Positions 21,836-31,696 of a stretch of 64,000 nt of DNA are shown here, piece by piece. The notes below the pieces were generated by a model, which did not search any database, was not told the DNA's origin, and saw nothing but the letters and a program-made list of their open reading frames with translations. A program made the translations under genes and the position numbers. The stretch comes from Candidatus Dormiibacterota bacterium (GTDB lineage: Bacteria; Chloroflexota; Dormibacteria; Dormibacterales; Dormibacteraceae): NCBI GenBank assembly GCA_003169845.1, contig PNAG01000017.1, forward strand, positions 124,001 through 188,000, given 5' to 3'. The number at the start of each line of letters is the position of its first letter. Position 1 is the stretch's first letter.

Positions 21836-22609
21836 CTAACTCGCCGGTGCCTTTGGCTGGTGCAGGGTCAGGCGGTAGCCCTTGCCTTTCTCGTTGATCA
21901 ATTCGCACACGCTCTTGAACGGCGCCAGCTTCTGACGCAGCCGCGCCACGTACGTCCGAAACTGTTCGATCGACGAATCCGGTCCCCAGGCCGGCAGCGC
22001 CACGTCCTCGGCGGCGAAGAGCTGATTCGGATTGGCCAGAAAGAACGAGAGCAGCTGCCACTCGCGCTTTGTCAACGACACGGCGGCCTCACCGTTCTTG
22101 ACCGTTCGTTGCCTGGCGTCGAAGACGAGGCCCCCCAGCTCGATCTTGGTCGCGATCGAAACGACAGAACCGACGTCTGGCCCGCGCAGCTCCGACTTGA
22201 TCGCCCCGATCAGAGCGTCCGGAACGAAAGGCTTCGGCAGGACCTGGCTCGCGCCCGCTTCGTAGGTTTCCAGCGTGTCGCCTGCATCGCCCGACGACTC
22301 GTCCAGCAGGATGAAAGGCGCCCCTGCCGCTATCCGGAGCTCGCCCAGCAGCTTGGGGCCCACGCGAGACTCGGCGCTCATGCCAAGGATGACGAGATCG
22401 AATCTCGTGGACCTCTCGAGCTGGCGCCTTGCTGCCTCGAAATCGGCCACGCTCTCAAATTCCCCGCCGGCCAGCTCGACCACGTGCGAGATCACAGAAC
22501 GGTAACCGGCGTTGGCCTCGACCACCAGGATGCGAGGCAGCCTGGGCCGTACCCGCGATCGAGGTTCGGTCTTGCTCTCTCCCATGGCGCCATCCCTCTG
22601 CAAGTTCAT
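21836..22609 (-). CDS. Atypical OmpR-type response regulator with degenerate receiver
   Basis: 257 residues. The N-terminal half has the receiver fold (PRILVVEANAGYRSVISHVV, DLVILGMSAE, LPKPFVPDALI). However, the acidic pair is reduced to EAN, and the phospho-acceptor position in DLVILGM is Gly instead of Asp, while the late Lys is kept. Conventional phosphorylation is therefore unlikely. Residues about 155-250 form a winged-helix Trans_reg_C domain (TKREWQLLSFFLANPNQLF, FRTYVARLRQKLAPF, INEKGKGYRLTL). The start at 22609 may be a few codons long: an internal ATG follows at MGESKTE. It sits next to a second winged-helix gene of similar C-terminal design, with no adjacent kinase. Confidence 0.8.
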   Translation of the reverse strand: MNLQRDGAMGESKTEPRSRVRPRLPRILVVEANAGYRSVISHVVELAGGEFESVADFEAARRQLERSTRFDLVILGMSAESRVGPKLLGELRIAAGAPFILLDESSGDAGDTLETYEAGASQVLPKPFVPDALIGAIKSELRGPDVGSVVSIATKIELGGLVFDARQRTVKNGEAAVSLTKREWQLLSFFLANPNQLFAAEDVALPAWGPDSSIEQFRTYVARLRQKLAPFKSVCELINEKGKGYRLTLHQPKAPAS

Positions 22610-22645
22610 TGGCCGGTGCTCAAATTATGGCCATCGCCGAGGTTC

Positions 22646-23212
22646 TTACCTGTCCGCGCGGAACTCGAGGGCGTAGCCGCGCCCAGGCCGGTTGACGACG
22701 TCGCACGGGATGTCCAGCTCCGCTACGACCTTGCGTATGCGCTGCACATAGGTGCGCACCTCTTCTGGAAACAGCGTAGGCTCGGACCAGGCCTGGACGA
22801 GAATCTGGGTCACCGTGAAGTACCTGTGGGGATGCTCGAGCAAGAACTGCAGGAGCTGAAACTCTCGAGCGGTCAGTGTGGCCTCCCGACCCTGGTACCG
22901 GACGATCCGCCCTTCCGGATCCAGTAAGAGGCCGTGCAGGTCCCAGAGCCGCTGGAACCAGAGCTCGAGCCGATTCTGGTAGCCCTCCATCTGACTCTCG
23001 ATAATCCTGAGGTCGGCCTCCGCAGCCCACCTCGCGACGGGCTGGAGCCTGGTCACGTCGTGCCTGATCCGTTGCAGGATTCCGCGCTTGAATTCGAGCA
23101 GATCGGCGTAGATGCTCATCCAATGGCGGGCGTCTTCCCAGTGCGTGGTGTCAAGCCGCTCACCCTCGAGTGGCCGGGAAGGTTCGTCCGGCACGTCGAG
23201 AGAATGTGGCAC
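22646..23212 (-). CDS. OmpR/PhoB-type winged-helix DNA-binding protein without receiver
   Basis: 188 residues from GTG 23212. The first about 95 residues are helical and rich in charged and aromatic residues (HWEDARHWMSIYADLLEFKR, QMEGYQNRLELWFQRLW) and match no receiver domain. Residues about 95-185 are a Trans_reg_C winged helix: TLTAREFQLLQFLLEHPHRYF, VRTYVQRIRKVVAELD, VVNRPGRGYAL. An internal ATG at MSIYADLL (about residue 32) is an alternative start. The GTG forms the end of a hairpin (23210-23228). The role is probably transcriptional regulation with an unknown signal; it pairs with the neighbouring degenerate regulator. Confidence 0.7.
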   Translation of the reverse strand: MPHSLDVPDEPSRPLEGERLDTTHWEDARHWMSIYADLLEFKRGILQRIRHDVTRLQPVARWAAEADLRIIESQMEGYQNRLELWFQRLWDLHGLLLDPEGRIVRYQGREATLTAREFQLLQFLLEHPHRYFTVTQILVQAWSEPTLFPEEVRTYVQRIRKVVAELDIPCDVVNRPGRGYALEFRADR

Positions 23213-23228
23213 CGACCTTGGGTCGGTG
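23210..23228 (-). promoter_or_regulatory. Hairpin that includes the GTG start codon of the winged-helix gene
   Basis: On the plus strand CACCGACC (23210-23217) and GGTCGGTG (23221-23228) are exact reverse complements with a 3-base loop. In the minus-strand mRNA the start codon GTG is the last triplet of the stem, so folding would hide it. Alternatively it is an operator for the gene's own product. Confidence 0.45.
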
Positions 23229-23307
23229 TCTGCAACATTCGCTGTTTCGCTGCGTTACAAATTTTGCGCACTCGGTGACGTAGCCAGGCGTCGACCGACG
23301 TTTGGCT

Positions 23308-23688
23308 CTACGAGACAGACACCCGACCGCCGATGACGGCGCGAATGCAGGCCTCGAGCGCGAAAGGATCGAAAGGCTTGATGACCACGGCTTCCACCAG
23401 GCCGGAGGCATGCAGGGCCCTGGCGTCGTCGGGGCTTGCCGACACCACGACGATCGGGATGGAGGCGGTCCTGGGTTCCGATCGCAGCCGCTCGATCAGC
23501 GTGTGGCCGTTCAAGATTGGCATCCGGAGGTCGGTCGTGATCACATCGGGCAGAGGGTCGGGGCCGATGAGACCGAGGGCGGCATGACCGTCGGAGGCCT
23601 CGACTACCTCATGGCCTGCCGGCTCCAGAATCAGCCTCAGCATCGAACGAGTGTCCGCGTCGTCGTCGACGACGAGGATCGTGCTCAA
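23308..23688 (-). CDS. Single-domain response regulator (CheY-like)
   Basis: 126 residues, one receiver domain only: acidic pocket ILVVDDDADTR (about residues 4-14), phospho-acceptor Asp near residue 53 in ITTDLRMPILNG, Ser/Thr position in IVVVSASPDDA and Lys in VIKPFDPFAL. All catalytic positions are intact, unlike the neighbour at 21836-22609. There is no output domain, so it acts through protein contact or as a phosphate sink. No histidine kinase is adjacent. Confidence 0.88.
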   Translation of the reverse strand: MSTILVVDDDADTRSMLRLILEPAGHEVVEASDGHAALGLIGPDPLPDVITTDLRMPILNGHTLIERLRSEPRTASIPIVVVSASPDDARALHASGLVEAVVIKPFDPFALEACIRAVIGGRVSVS

Positions 23689-23795
23689 ACCTGGCCTGGC
23701 AAGTACCTTCGGGCAGGAGTCACGCCTGGAGGATGCGGGAACCGGCGTAACAGTGTCAGTAAATTCCCTCTAGATCGACAGGCATCCACCCCAGC

Positions 23796-25868
23796 CTATG
23801 GTTGTGGGGAGGGCGCCCCTACGCCGAACTTGTTGGGCATGCCCAGCTCGGCGTGGATCACATGCATCACCGCGTTGATCAGCGCCAGGTGTGAAAAAGC
23901 CTGCGGGAAGTTGCCCAGGTGGCGACCGCTGCGAGGGTCGATCTCCTCCGCATACAGCTGCAGCGGGCTCGCGTAGGACAGCAGCTTTTCGCAGAGCTCC
24001 CGCGCCCGGTCGAGCTCTCCTATCTCGCACAGGGCGGAGACGAGCCAGAAGGAGCAGATCGTGAACGTGCCCTCTTCGCCCGAGAGGCCGTCGTCGGTCT
24101 CCGCAGTGCGGTAGCGGAGCACCATGCCGTCGACCGTCAGCTCGTCGGCGATGGCGAGCACGGTGGCGCGCACGCGCGAATCGTCGGGCGGCAGGAAGCG
24201 GACCAGAGGGATGAGCAACACCGATGCGTCCAGGGCCTTGGTGCCGTAGTGCTGCACGAAAACGCCACGCTCATCGACGCCCCGCTCGCACAGGTCCGAT
24301 TTGATCTCATCCGCCCTCGCCTGCCAGCTCGTCGCCAGCTCGAGGTCACCGTGCAGCTCTGCGAGCCGCGCGCCCCTGTCGCAGGCCACCCAGCACATGA
24401 GCTTGGAGGAGGTGAAGTGCTGAGGCTCGCCCCTGACCTCCCAGATCCCACGGTCCGGCTTCTTCCAGTTCTCGATCGCGCATTCGACCGCGCGCTTGAG
24501 GATCGGCCAGACCACCTCCGGCAGGTAATCGCGAGACTTCGTGTGCAGGTACACCGAGTCGAGCACCGCTCCCCAGACGTCGTGCTGCACCTGCTGGTAC
24601 GCGGCATTCCCGACGCGCACGGGTCGCGACCCGTCATAGCCGCTGAGATGATCGAGCGTCCTCTCGGTCAGCTCGGGCTCGCCGCCGATGCCATACATGA
24701 TCTGCAGGTCCTTCTTGCCCTTGGCCACGTCCGCGATGAAATAGAAGAAGTCGTTCGCCTCGCGGTCGAAGCCCAGCGTGTAGAGACCCCACAGCATGAA
24801 GGTGCCGTCGCGGATCCACGTGTAGCGATAGTCCCAGTTGCGCTCGCCCCCGATCGTCTCCGGCAGAGAGGTCGTCGCGGCCGCGAGCAGGGCGCCCGTG
24901 GGGCTGTAGGTGAGCCCCTTCAGGGTCAGCGCGCTGCGCTGGAGGTAGCTCTGCCACGGGTGTTCCGGGAACTCCCCGCGATTGATCCACTCGCGCCAGT
25001 AGTCCGCCGTTCGCTCGACGCGCTGGAACGCCTCTTCGGCCGTGGCCGGAGCCGGGTGCTCCTCCCAGTACTCCTTGGCGGTCGAGTGTCGCGACCGAGG
25101 CCAGACCATCGCCACGTAGGCTTTCTCGCCCTGGCGCAGGGTCTTCGAGGCGTGGGCGCCAGGACCCTCGAAGCCCATCCGCAGGTCGGTGACCAGCCGC
25201 ACCGGCACGTCCATCTCACCACCACTGGCGATCGCCTCGCTGTAGCCGGGTCCCGCATATTCCCACTTGGCCGCCGTGCGCCCGTAGTCGAAGACCGGCT
25301 GGCAGTCGAGGCTTACCTCGACGTCTCCCACCACGCAGCGGGCGGTCCGCAGAAGAATGTGCTCCGCCTCGTAATCGGTCGGCGGCCGGCGGTTGGTCCC
25401 GGAACGCCGCTGGCTGTGATACCAGGGGCCGATGCAAAGGGCGTCACGGACGATCATCCAGCCGGTCCTGGTCCGCCAGGTCGTCTCCAGGACGAGCGTG
25501 CCGGGCAAGTAGCGCCTGCCGGCGGGAACCTGCACGCCCGTCGGGCCGAACCGGAAGCTGCCCGCCGCCCGGTCGAGCATGGCGGCAAACACGCTGGGGC
25601 TGTCGGGCCTGGGAAGGCACATCCACTCCAGCCGCCCGCTGGGGGCGATCAGGGCGTTCACCTCGCAGTCGGAGAGGAAGGCGTAGTCGGCGATCGGCGG
25701 GAAAGCGCTCGCGATCCGAGGCGGCTGGATTCCGGCGCCAGGCTCGAGCTCATCTCCCGGCTCGAGGTGCGCTCGATCGCCGTTGATACCGGCGGTCGCA
25801 CGGCGAACATCCGATTCCATCGGCTTCATTGAGGGGCCCAGGTCGGACTCATCGGCTTTTCTTGCCAC
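23796..25868 (-). CDS. GH15 glycoside hydrolase (glucoamylase / trehalase)
   Basis: 690 residues from GTG 25868. Residues about 55-300 form the N-terminal beta-sandwich typical of bacterial GH15 (PPIADYAFLSDCEVNALI, GRLEWMCLPRPDSPSVFAA). The (alpha/alpha)6 barrel contains GGERNWDYRYTWIRDGTFML, the standard GH15 substrate-site motif, and later DVWGAVLDSVYLH and GTFTICSFWLVSALCEIG. Members hydrolyse alpha-1,4 glucans, or trehalose in the mycobacterial type; sequence alone does not separate these here. No signal peptide is seen, so it is probably cytoplasmic and acts on imported or stored glucan/trehalose. The first 50 residues are not conserved. It follows adenylate kinase by 9 bases as the last gene of the sugar operon. 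Confidence 0.88.
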   Translation of the reverse strand: MARKADESDLGPSMKPMESDVRRATAGINGDRAHLEPGDELEPGAGIQPPRIASAFPPIADYAFLSDCEVNALIAPSGRLEWMCLPRPDSPSVFAAMLDRAAGSFRFGPTGVQVPAGRRYLPGTLVLETTWRTRTGWMIVRDALCIGPWYHSQRRSGTNRRPPTDYEAEHILLRTARCVVGDVEVSLDCQPVFDYGRTAAKWEYAGPGYSEAIASGGEMDVPVRLVTDLRMGFEGPGAHASKTLRQGEKAYVAMVWPRSRHSTAKEYWEEHPAPATAEEAFQRVERTADYWREWINRGEFPEHPWQSYLQRSALTLKGLTYSPTGALLAAATTSLPETIGGERNWDYRYTWIRDGTFMLWGLYTLGFDREANDFFYFIADVAKGKKDLQIMYGIGGEPELTERTLDHLSGYDGSRPVRVGNAAYQQVQHDVWGAVLDSVYLHTKSRDYLPEVVWPILKRAVECAIENWKKPDRGIWEVRGEPQHFTSSKLMCWVACDRGARLAELHGDLELATSWQARADEIKSDLCERGVDERGVFVQHYGTKALDASVLLIPLVRFLPPDDSRVRATVLAIADELTVDGMVLRYRTAETDDGLSGEEGTFTICSFWLVSALCEIGELDRARELCEKLLSYASPLQLYAEEIDPRSGRHLGNFPQAFSHLALINAVMHVIHAELGMPNKFGVGAPSPQP

Positions 25869-25877
25869 CGTTCCCAG

Positions 25878-26453
25878 CTACCGAGAGGATATGCCGATGG
25901 CCCGCCGTATGCGCTCGAATACCTCGTCCACGTCGCCCACCCCGTCGACGACCTCGACCCGTACCCCCCGCCTGCGGTAATGGTCCACCACGGCGGTGGT
26001 GAGCTTGTGATACTCGTGCATCCGCTCGGCGATGGCCTCTCGGGTGTCGTCGGCGCGGCCTTCGACAGCCGCTCGGTGCAGGATCCGATCGACCAGCGCG
26101 CTTTCCGGCACGTCGAGGGCGATCACGAAGTCCACGCGATGGCCCTCCTCGGCCAGCATCTGGTCAAGGGCCACGGCCTGCTGGAGCGTCCGGGGAAACC
26201 CGTCGATCAGCACGTCCGAGCTGCCCTCCGGGTCGCGCAGGATGCCCTGGACGATGCGGATGATCAGGTCGTCCGGAACGAGGTCTCCGGCGGCCATGAT
26301 CCGCGCGACCTCCTTGCCGATCTCGGTGCCACGCGCCACCTCGGAACGGAGGATGTCCCCCGTCGACAGGTGGGTCAGGTGGAACTCGTCCTCGATCCGG
26401 GCGGCCTGAGTGCCCTTCCCACTTCCGGGTGGGCCGAAAATGATGCCGATCAT
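25878..26453 (-). CDS. adk: Adenylate kinase
   Basis: 191 residues from ATG 26453, whose ATGA overlaps the stop of the upstream ParB-like gene. Upstream in-frame codons are not conserved, as the family starts with IGIIFGPPGSGKGTQA. The P-loop GPPGSGKGT is at residues 7-15, the AMP-binding segment is HLSTGDILRSEVARGTEIG, and DGFPRTLQQAVALD is the NMP/core motif. The short lid (HRAAVEGRADDTREAIAERM) lacks the zinc cysteines, so this is the short form. It catalyses ATP + AMP = 2 ADP. It lies inside a sugar-uptake operon rather than the ribosomal-protein cluster where adk usually sits, so it may be a second copy. Confidence 0.9.
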   Translation of the reverse strand: MIGIIFGPPGSGKGTQAARIEDEFHLTHLSTGDILRSEVARGTEIGKEVARIMAAGDLVPDDLIIRIVQGILRDPEGSSDVLIDGFPRTLQQAVALDQMLAEEGHRVDFVIALDVPESALVDRILHRAAVEGRADDTREAIAERMHEYHKLTTAVVDHYRRRGVRVEVVDGVGDVDEVFERIRRAIGISSR

Positions 26454-27361
26454 GGCTCTGTGCGATCCCTGGTTCGCCGCTCGGGGATCTGGATCGCGTG
26501 GCGGCGCCGCCACCAGTTGTTGGCGTGCTCGTCAAGCAACGCCAGCACGGCCGGGTCCGGACCGGCGGCCTCACCCCCCTGGCTCAGCTTGAGCCACCGA
26601 TGGGTGATCTCCACGTAGAGGTCGGCCTCCGTCCAACCTGGGAGCAGCTCGAGCACGAGGTGCTTGCGGATCGCCTCCGCCACCGGCTTGTAGACCCGGT
26701 CGTACCAGCTGGCGGCAGCCTCCGGCAAGGGAACCAGGCGGCCCAGCTCGAGGCCGAGAAAGTAGCCATGTCCGAGGATGTGCTTGAGGATTTCGTCGTA
26801 GCGGCCGAGGCGGCTGCACTCGAGTCGCGCTTCCGGGCGTGTTCGATGAAGCTGCGTCGTCTCGAGAAATGCGGCGTACTCGGCCGCACGAAGCAGCGCG
26901 CTCGCGTCGTGCTTGCGTCCCAACGGCGCGCGGGTCTTGACTTCGACTACGCGAGCGTTGATCGTGGCGCGGCCGAGGCTCCGCGCGACCGAAACGCGAT
27001 GGTGCCCGTCGATCACGTAGTAATCGTCGCCCACCTTGTAGACGTCGATCGGAGGCAGCTCATCCCCTTCGACCATCGCCTGGTAGATCCGCGTCCAGCG
27101 GTCGCGCATGCGCCGGTTGACGGGCAGGAAGGCGGGGTCGAAGTCCCCGGTCTTGGAAGCCGGCGCAGCCGAACCGACGATCCGGTCCAGGGGGATCTCC
27201 TGGATGCCGCCATAAGCCCTGCCCTCGAGGCCTGCGGCCTCCAGCACCGGCTCGATCGACTGCAGGCGGCGAGCCCGCCTGGTCAGGATCGATCCCACAG
27301 AGCGTCTGAAGGCGCGAAAGCGGGCAGCGTCGAAGTCTTCGAGCGCCCGGATCCGCTCCAA
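26450..27361 (-). CDS. ParB/Srx-fold domain protein (DUF4032-like)
   Basis: 303 residues from TTG 27361; no better in-frame start precedes the conserved part. Residues about 60-165 carry a ParB/sulfiredoxin-like fold with DDYYVIDGHHRVSVARSLG, the GHHR box of that superfamily. The C-terminal half (GYFLGLELGRLVPLPEAAASW, LLPGWTEADLYVEITHRW) resembles the DUF4032 region seen in actinobacterial proteins. It is not a chromosome-partition ParB: no helix-turn-helix is seen. It lies 10 bases after the ABC ATPase gene and overlaps adk by four bases. The function is unknown. Confidence 0.65.
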   Translation of the reverse strand: MERIRALEDFDAARFRAFRRSVGSILTRRARRLQSIEPVLEAAGLEGRAYGGIQEIPLDRIVGSAAPASKTGDFDPAFLPVNRRMRDRWTRIYQAMVEGDELPPIDVYKVGDDYYVIDGHHRVSVARSLGRATINARVVEVKTRAPLGRKHDASALLRAAEYAAFLETTQLHRTRPEARLECSRLGRYDEILKHILGHGYFLGLELGRLVPLPEAAASWYDRVYKPVAEAIRKHLVLELLPGWTEADLYVEITHRWLKLSQGGEAAGPDPAVLALLDEHANNWWRRRHAIQIPERRTRDRTEP

Positions 27362-27371
27362 ACCCTAGCCC

Positions 27372-28430
<1,059 letters not shown>

Positions 28431-28436
28431 CTTCTT

Positions 28437-29363
28437 CTATCCCTTCACAGAACCGGCGAGGATGCCGCGGACGAAATAGCGCTGGAGGCTGAGGAACACG
28501 ACCAGCGGCACGATCATCGAGAAAAATGCCGCCGCGGTCAACAGCTGGTAATTCTGGCCGTACGAGCCGACCAGGTTGACGAGGGTAACAGTGACGGGAG
28601 CGACCGTCGCCACCCCGCCAACGTAGATGAGGGCGACCAGCAGGTCATTCCAGACCCACAGGAACTGGAAGATCACGAGGGATGCGATCGCCGGCACCGA
28701 AAGCGGCAGCACGATGCGGAAGAAAACGGTCAGCGTTCCCGCGCCGTCGATCTCCGCCGACTCGAAGAGGTCGCTGGGGAGGGCGCGGAAGAAGTTCGAC
28801 AGCAGGTAGATCGAGAACGGCAGTCCGTAGCCGGCATGCGCGAGCCAAAGGGGAATGAAGGGCGGCAGCCCAATCGCGGTGAGGTGTTGGGGAGTGAGGC
28901 CGAGCTTGACGAATTCCGTGGTCACCGGGATGAAGGTGAGCTGCAGCGGCACGGCCAGCAGCCCGACGAGGGCCAGGAAGATCCAGTCGCGGCCGGGGAA
29001 CTTCATCCAGGCGAAGGCATAAGCGGCAAACGCCGCCAGGGTCACCGGGATGATCGTGGCCGGGATCGAGATCATGAAGCTGTTGAACAGGCTCTGGCCG
29101 AGGTTGCTCGCCGCGAACATCTGCGAGTAGTTGTCCAGCGTGAACTTGAACGGCGGCGACAGGGCGGTCCACCAGCCGCTGTTTGAGATGTCTGCCGACT
29201 GGCGGAAGGACGTGATCAGGAGGCCGATCGTGGGCACCATCCAGGCAACCGTCAGACCGATCACCACGACGTGCAGGACCAGGCCGCCGAGGCGGTCGGA
29301 GAGCCACCGCGGCGAGAACCTGGCCGTGGTGGAAGAGGTCGGGGACGCGACTGCGACCGTCAT
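28437..29363 (-). CDS. Sugar ABC transporter permease (MalG-like)
   Basis: 308 residues with six predicted membrane helices. The cytoplasmic coupling loop has the EAA motif in LFESAEIDGAGTLTVFFRIVLPLSVPAI, represented here by SAEIDGAGTLTVFF. The C-terminus ends in FVRGILAGSVKG, a common MalG-type ending. It overlaps the preceding permease gene by four bases (ATGA) and precedes the ATPase gene by 6 bases. It forms the membrane channel together with the MalF-like subunit. Confidence 0.9.
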   Translation of the reverse strand: MTVAVASPTSSTTARFSPRWLSDRLGGLVLHVVVIGLTVAWMVPTIGLLITSFRQSADISNSGWWTALSPPFKFTLDNYSQMFAASNLGQSLFNSFMISIPATIIPVTLAAFAAYAFAWMKFPGRDWIFLALVGLLAVPLQLTFIPVTTEFVKLGLTPQHLTAIGLPPFIPLWLAHAGYGLPFSIYLLSNFFRALPSDLFESAEIDGAGTLTVFFRIVLPLSVPAIASLVIFQFLWVWNDLLVALIYVGGVATVAPVTVTLVNLVGSYGQNYQLLTAAAFFSMIVPLVVFLSLQRYFVRGILAGSVKG

Positions 29364-30376
29364 CGCCTTGCCTCCACTGCCCTGAACTGACGCAGGTTGA
29401 AGATCAAAACGGGTATGACCGTTAGAAGCAAAATCACGGCCACTGCGCTCGCGCCTCCAAAGTCGTGGGAGTTGTACAGCAGCTGGTACATCCGGTTGGC
29501 GAGCACGTCCGTGTGGTAGTTGCCGTTGGTCATGGCGTAAACCACGTCGAACGCCTTGAGGGCGAAGATCACAAGCGTCGTGCCCACGACCACGACTGTG
29601 GGCATCATGAGAGGAAAGATCACGCGGCGGAAGATCGTGATCTCACCCGCGCCGTCCACGCGTGCCGCTTCGAGCAGATCGCCTGGGATGCCCTTCAAAG
29701 CAGCCGACAAGATCACCAGCGAGAATCCGACGATTCCCCAAACCGCCGCCCCGATGAGGGCCATGTCGTTGAGCGGGAACAGCCCGAGCAACGGCGATTC
29801 GTCCTGGATCCAGGTCCTCGGGTCCTGGTGGAACACGGTGTTGAGGATGAAGTTGAGGGTGCCCGTCTGCGGCTGCCCCGGCGGTTGATAGGCGTACATG
29901 AACTTCCAGATCACGACGAGGGCGACGGACGAGATCGCCATGGGCATGAAAATCAAGGACTTGACGACGCTCTCGTACGGCACCCTGTCGAAGAGGACCG
30001 CGAGCAGCAGGCCGAAAGCGAGCACGAAAAGCGTGTAGAAGATCAGCCAGAACAGGTTGTTCCGGATGGCGATCCAGGCGCCGCCGGTCGGGAAGCCGGC
30101 CAGCTGCGCCGCGAAGTTCTGAAACCCGATGAAGGCGCCGTTCTTGTCCTCGAAACTCTGCGCGAGAGTGCCGATGGCGGGCGCCACGAGAAATCCGGCG
30201 ACCAGCAAGAGCGCGGGTGCGACCCAGATCCACGGCCGGACCGAAGGGCGCGCTTTGTCGGGCAGCCGCCGGACCAGGTACTCGCCGCCCACGATGTAGG
30301 CGGCGAGCACCGCCGGCACGCCGATGATCACGACGACCAGCGTCGGCAGGTCCGTCAGAAGGACGCTGAAGTCCAT
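29360..30376 (-). CDS. Sugar ABC transporter permease (MalF-like)
   Basis: 338 residues. The first helix (LPTLVVVIIGVPAVLAAYIV) precedes the core of about six helices (WVAPALLLVAGFLVAPAIG), and the EAA loop is LLEAARVDGAGEITIFRRVI. A periplasmic loop (NTVFHQDPRTWIQDE) is characteristic of this subunit. The gene is 18 bases downstream of the binding-protein gene and overlaps the MalG-like gene. Confidence 0.9.
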   Translation of the reverse strand: MDFSVLLTDLPTLVVVIIGVPAVLAAYIVGGEYLVRRLPDKARPSVRPWIWVAPALLLVAGFLVAPAIGTLAQSFEDKNGAFIGFQNFAAQLAGFPTGGAWIAIRNNLFWLIFYTLFVLAFGLLLAVLFDRVPYESVVKSLIFMPMAISSVALVVIWKFMYAYQPPGQPQTGTLNFILNTVFHQDPRTWIQDESPLLGLFPLNDMALIGAAVWGIVGFSLVILSAALKGIPGDLLEAARVDGAGEITIFRRVIFPLMMPTVVVVGTTLVIFALKAFDVVYAMTNGNYHTDVLANRMYQLLYNSHDFGGASAVAVILLLTVIPVLIFNLRQFRAVEARR

Positions 30377-30394
30377 CTTTTACGTTTTATTCGG

Positions 30395-31696
30395 TCAGGA
30401 CGTGTAGGCCTTGGCCTGGACCGCATCCAGGTTCGCCAGGATTGTGTTGAGACTCCCCTGGTTCTGCGCGAACTGGAGCACCGCCGACCAGTAAGCGTTC
30501 CGCATGTCAGACGGCATCTGGTCGCCCGCGTCGTACTTGGCGATCTTGGTCGCGACCAGGATCTGTGCGGTCGACTTCGACAGCGCGTCGGGGTAGTCGC
30601 TCAGGGGCACCTGGCTGTTCGGCGAGATCTTGCCGCCGCGCTTGACCCAGATCGCCTGGGCGTCAGCGGTCATGAGGTACTTGATCATCTTCTCAGCCTG
30701 GGGGGTGTCGTTGAACATCGACCACGCGTCTCCGGCGACGACGTGAGCGCCGGCGTATTGAGAGGTGATGTCCGGTAGTGGGAAGAAGTTGTAGTCATTC
30801 CCAGCCTGAAGCGAAGCGTTCGCGCTCTGGAAGAAGCTGGTGATGAACGACGCCTGGTTGTGCATGTAGCACTTGGGCGGGTTCTGGAACATGGGGGTAC
30901 CGGCGTCGCCGAAGTTGGTGGCGGACATGTTCTTGGCGCCGCCGTAGACGTTGCTGTCGTTGGACCCGAGGATCTGACCCCACGTCTGCCACGCGAGCTT
31001 GATCTCAGGCGAGGTCCACTTCAGCTTGCCCTGCCACCAGTTGTCATAGACGGTCGGTCCGGACTGGCTCAGGACGATCTCCTTGACCCAGTCGCTGCCG
31101 GGCCAGCCTGACGCGGCCCCGCTCTCGAGGCCGATGCACCATGGCGTAGTCCCGGCGCTCTTGATCGAGGACTGCAGGTCGAGCAATGACTGCCAGCTGT
31201 TGGGCACGTTGTAGCCCTTGGCCTGGAAGTTCTTGGGGTCGTACCAGATCAGCCCCTTGAGGGAGACCCAGGAGTAGACCTGATAGAGCTTGCCGTCGTT
31301 CAGCGGCTCCCCGAGCGTGACCCAGCCCGGCGAGTACTGCGCTTGTAGCGCGGTCATGTCCACGATGTTGTTGAGGGCCTTGACCTTGCCGCCCTTGGCA
31401 AAGGTGGTGAGCAGGGCTGGGCTCGGCGCTGCCGCCAGGTCAGGCGGGTTGCCCGCGGCGACGCGCGTGGTCAGGAGCGCGTCCTGGTCGCGGCTGGCCT
31501 CGTAGTTGATGGTGATTCCGGTCTGGTCCGTGAACGGTTTCATCACGGCGAAAAAGGATGCTTGCTCCGCTCCGGTCCATGTCGCCATCACGTTGACGGA
31601 CCCGGCGGCCGGTGTCGAGCTCGTCCCGCACGCCACGGCCGTGACGATGGCCGCGAGCGACAAGAGCAGGCTACGTTTCAACCACAGCTGACGCAT
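30395..31696 (-). CDS. Sugar ABC transporter substrate-binding lipoprotein (family 1 / UgpB-like)
   Basis: 433 residues from ATG 31696, chosen because AGGGGG ends 8 bases upstream; a TTG two codons earlier is in frame. The signal peptide LLLSLAAIVTAVACG ends in a lipobox with Cys near residue 23. The body is a type I extracellular solute-binding protein: NVMATWTGAEQASFFAV, TGITINYEASRDQDALLTTR, LIWYDPKNFQAKGYNVP, HVVAGDAWSMFNDTPQAEKM. The sugar is probably an oligosaccharide whose products feed the GH1 and GH15 enzymes (inference from context). Confidence 0.9.
   Translation of the reverse strand: MRQLWLKRSLLLSLAAIVTAVACGTSSTPAAGSVNVMATWTGAEQASFFAVMKPFTDQTGITINYEASRDQDALLTTRVAAGNPPDLAAAPSPALLTTFAKGGKVKALNNIVDMTALQAQYSPGWVTLGEPLNDGKLYQVYSWVSLKGLIWYDPKNFQAKGYNVPNSWQSLLDLQSSIKSAGTTPWCIGLESGAASGWPGSDWVKEIVLSQSGPTVYDNWWQGKLKWTSPEIKLAWQTWGQILGSNDSNVYGGAKNMSATNFGDAGTPMFQNPPKCYMHNQASFITSFFQSANASLQAGNDYNFFPLPDITSQYAGAHVVAGDAWSMFNDTPQAEKMIKYLMTADAQAIWVKRGGKISPNSQVPLSDYPDALSKSTAQILVATKIAKYDAGDQMPSDMRNAYWSAVLQFAQNQGSLNTILANLDAVQAKAYTS

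Noticed and set aside
26450..27361. Chromosome-partition ParB
   Set aside because: Only the ParB/Srx-like GHHR fold is present. There is no helix-turn-helix, no parA neighbour and no parS-like site.
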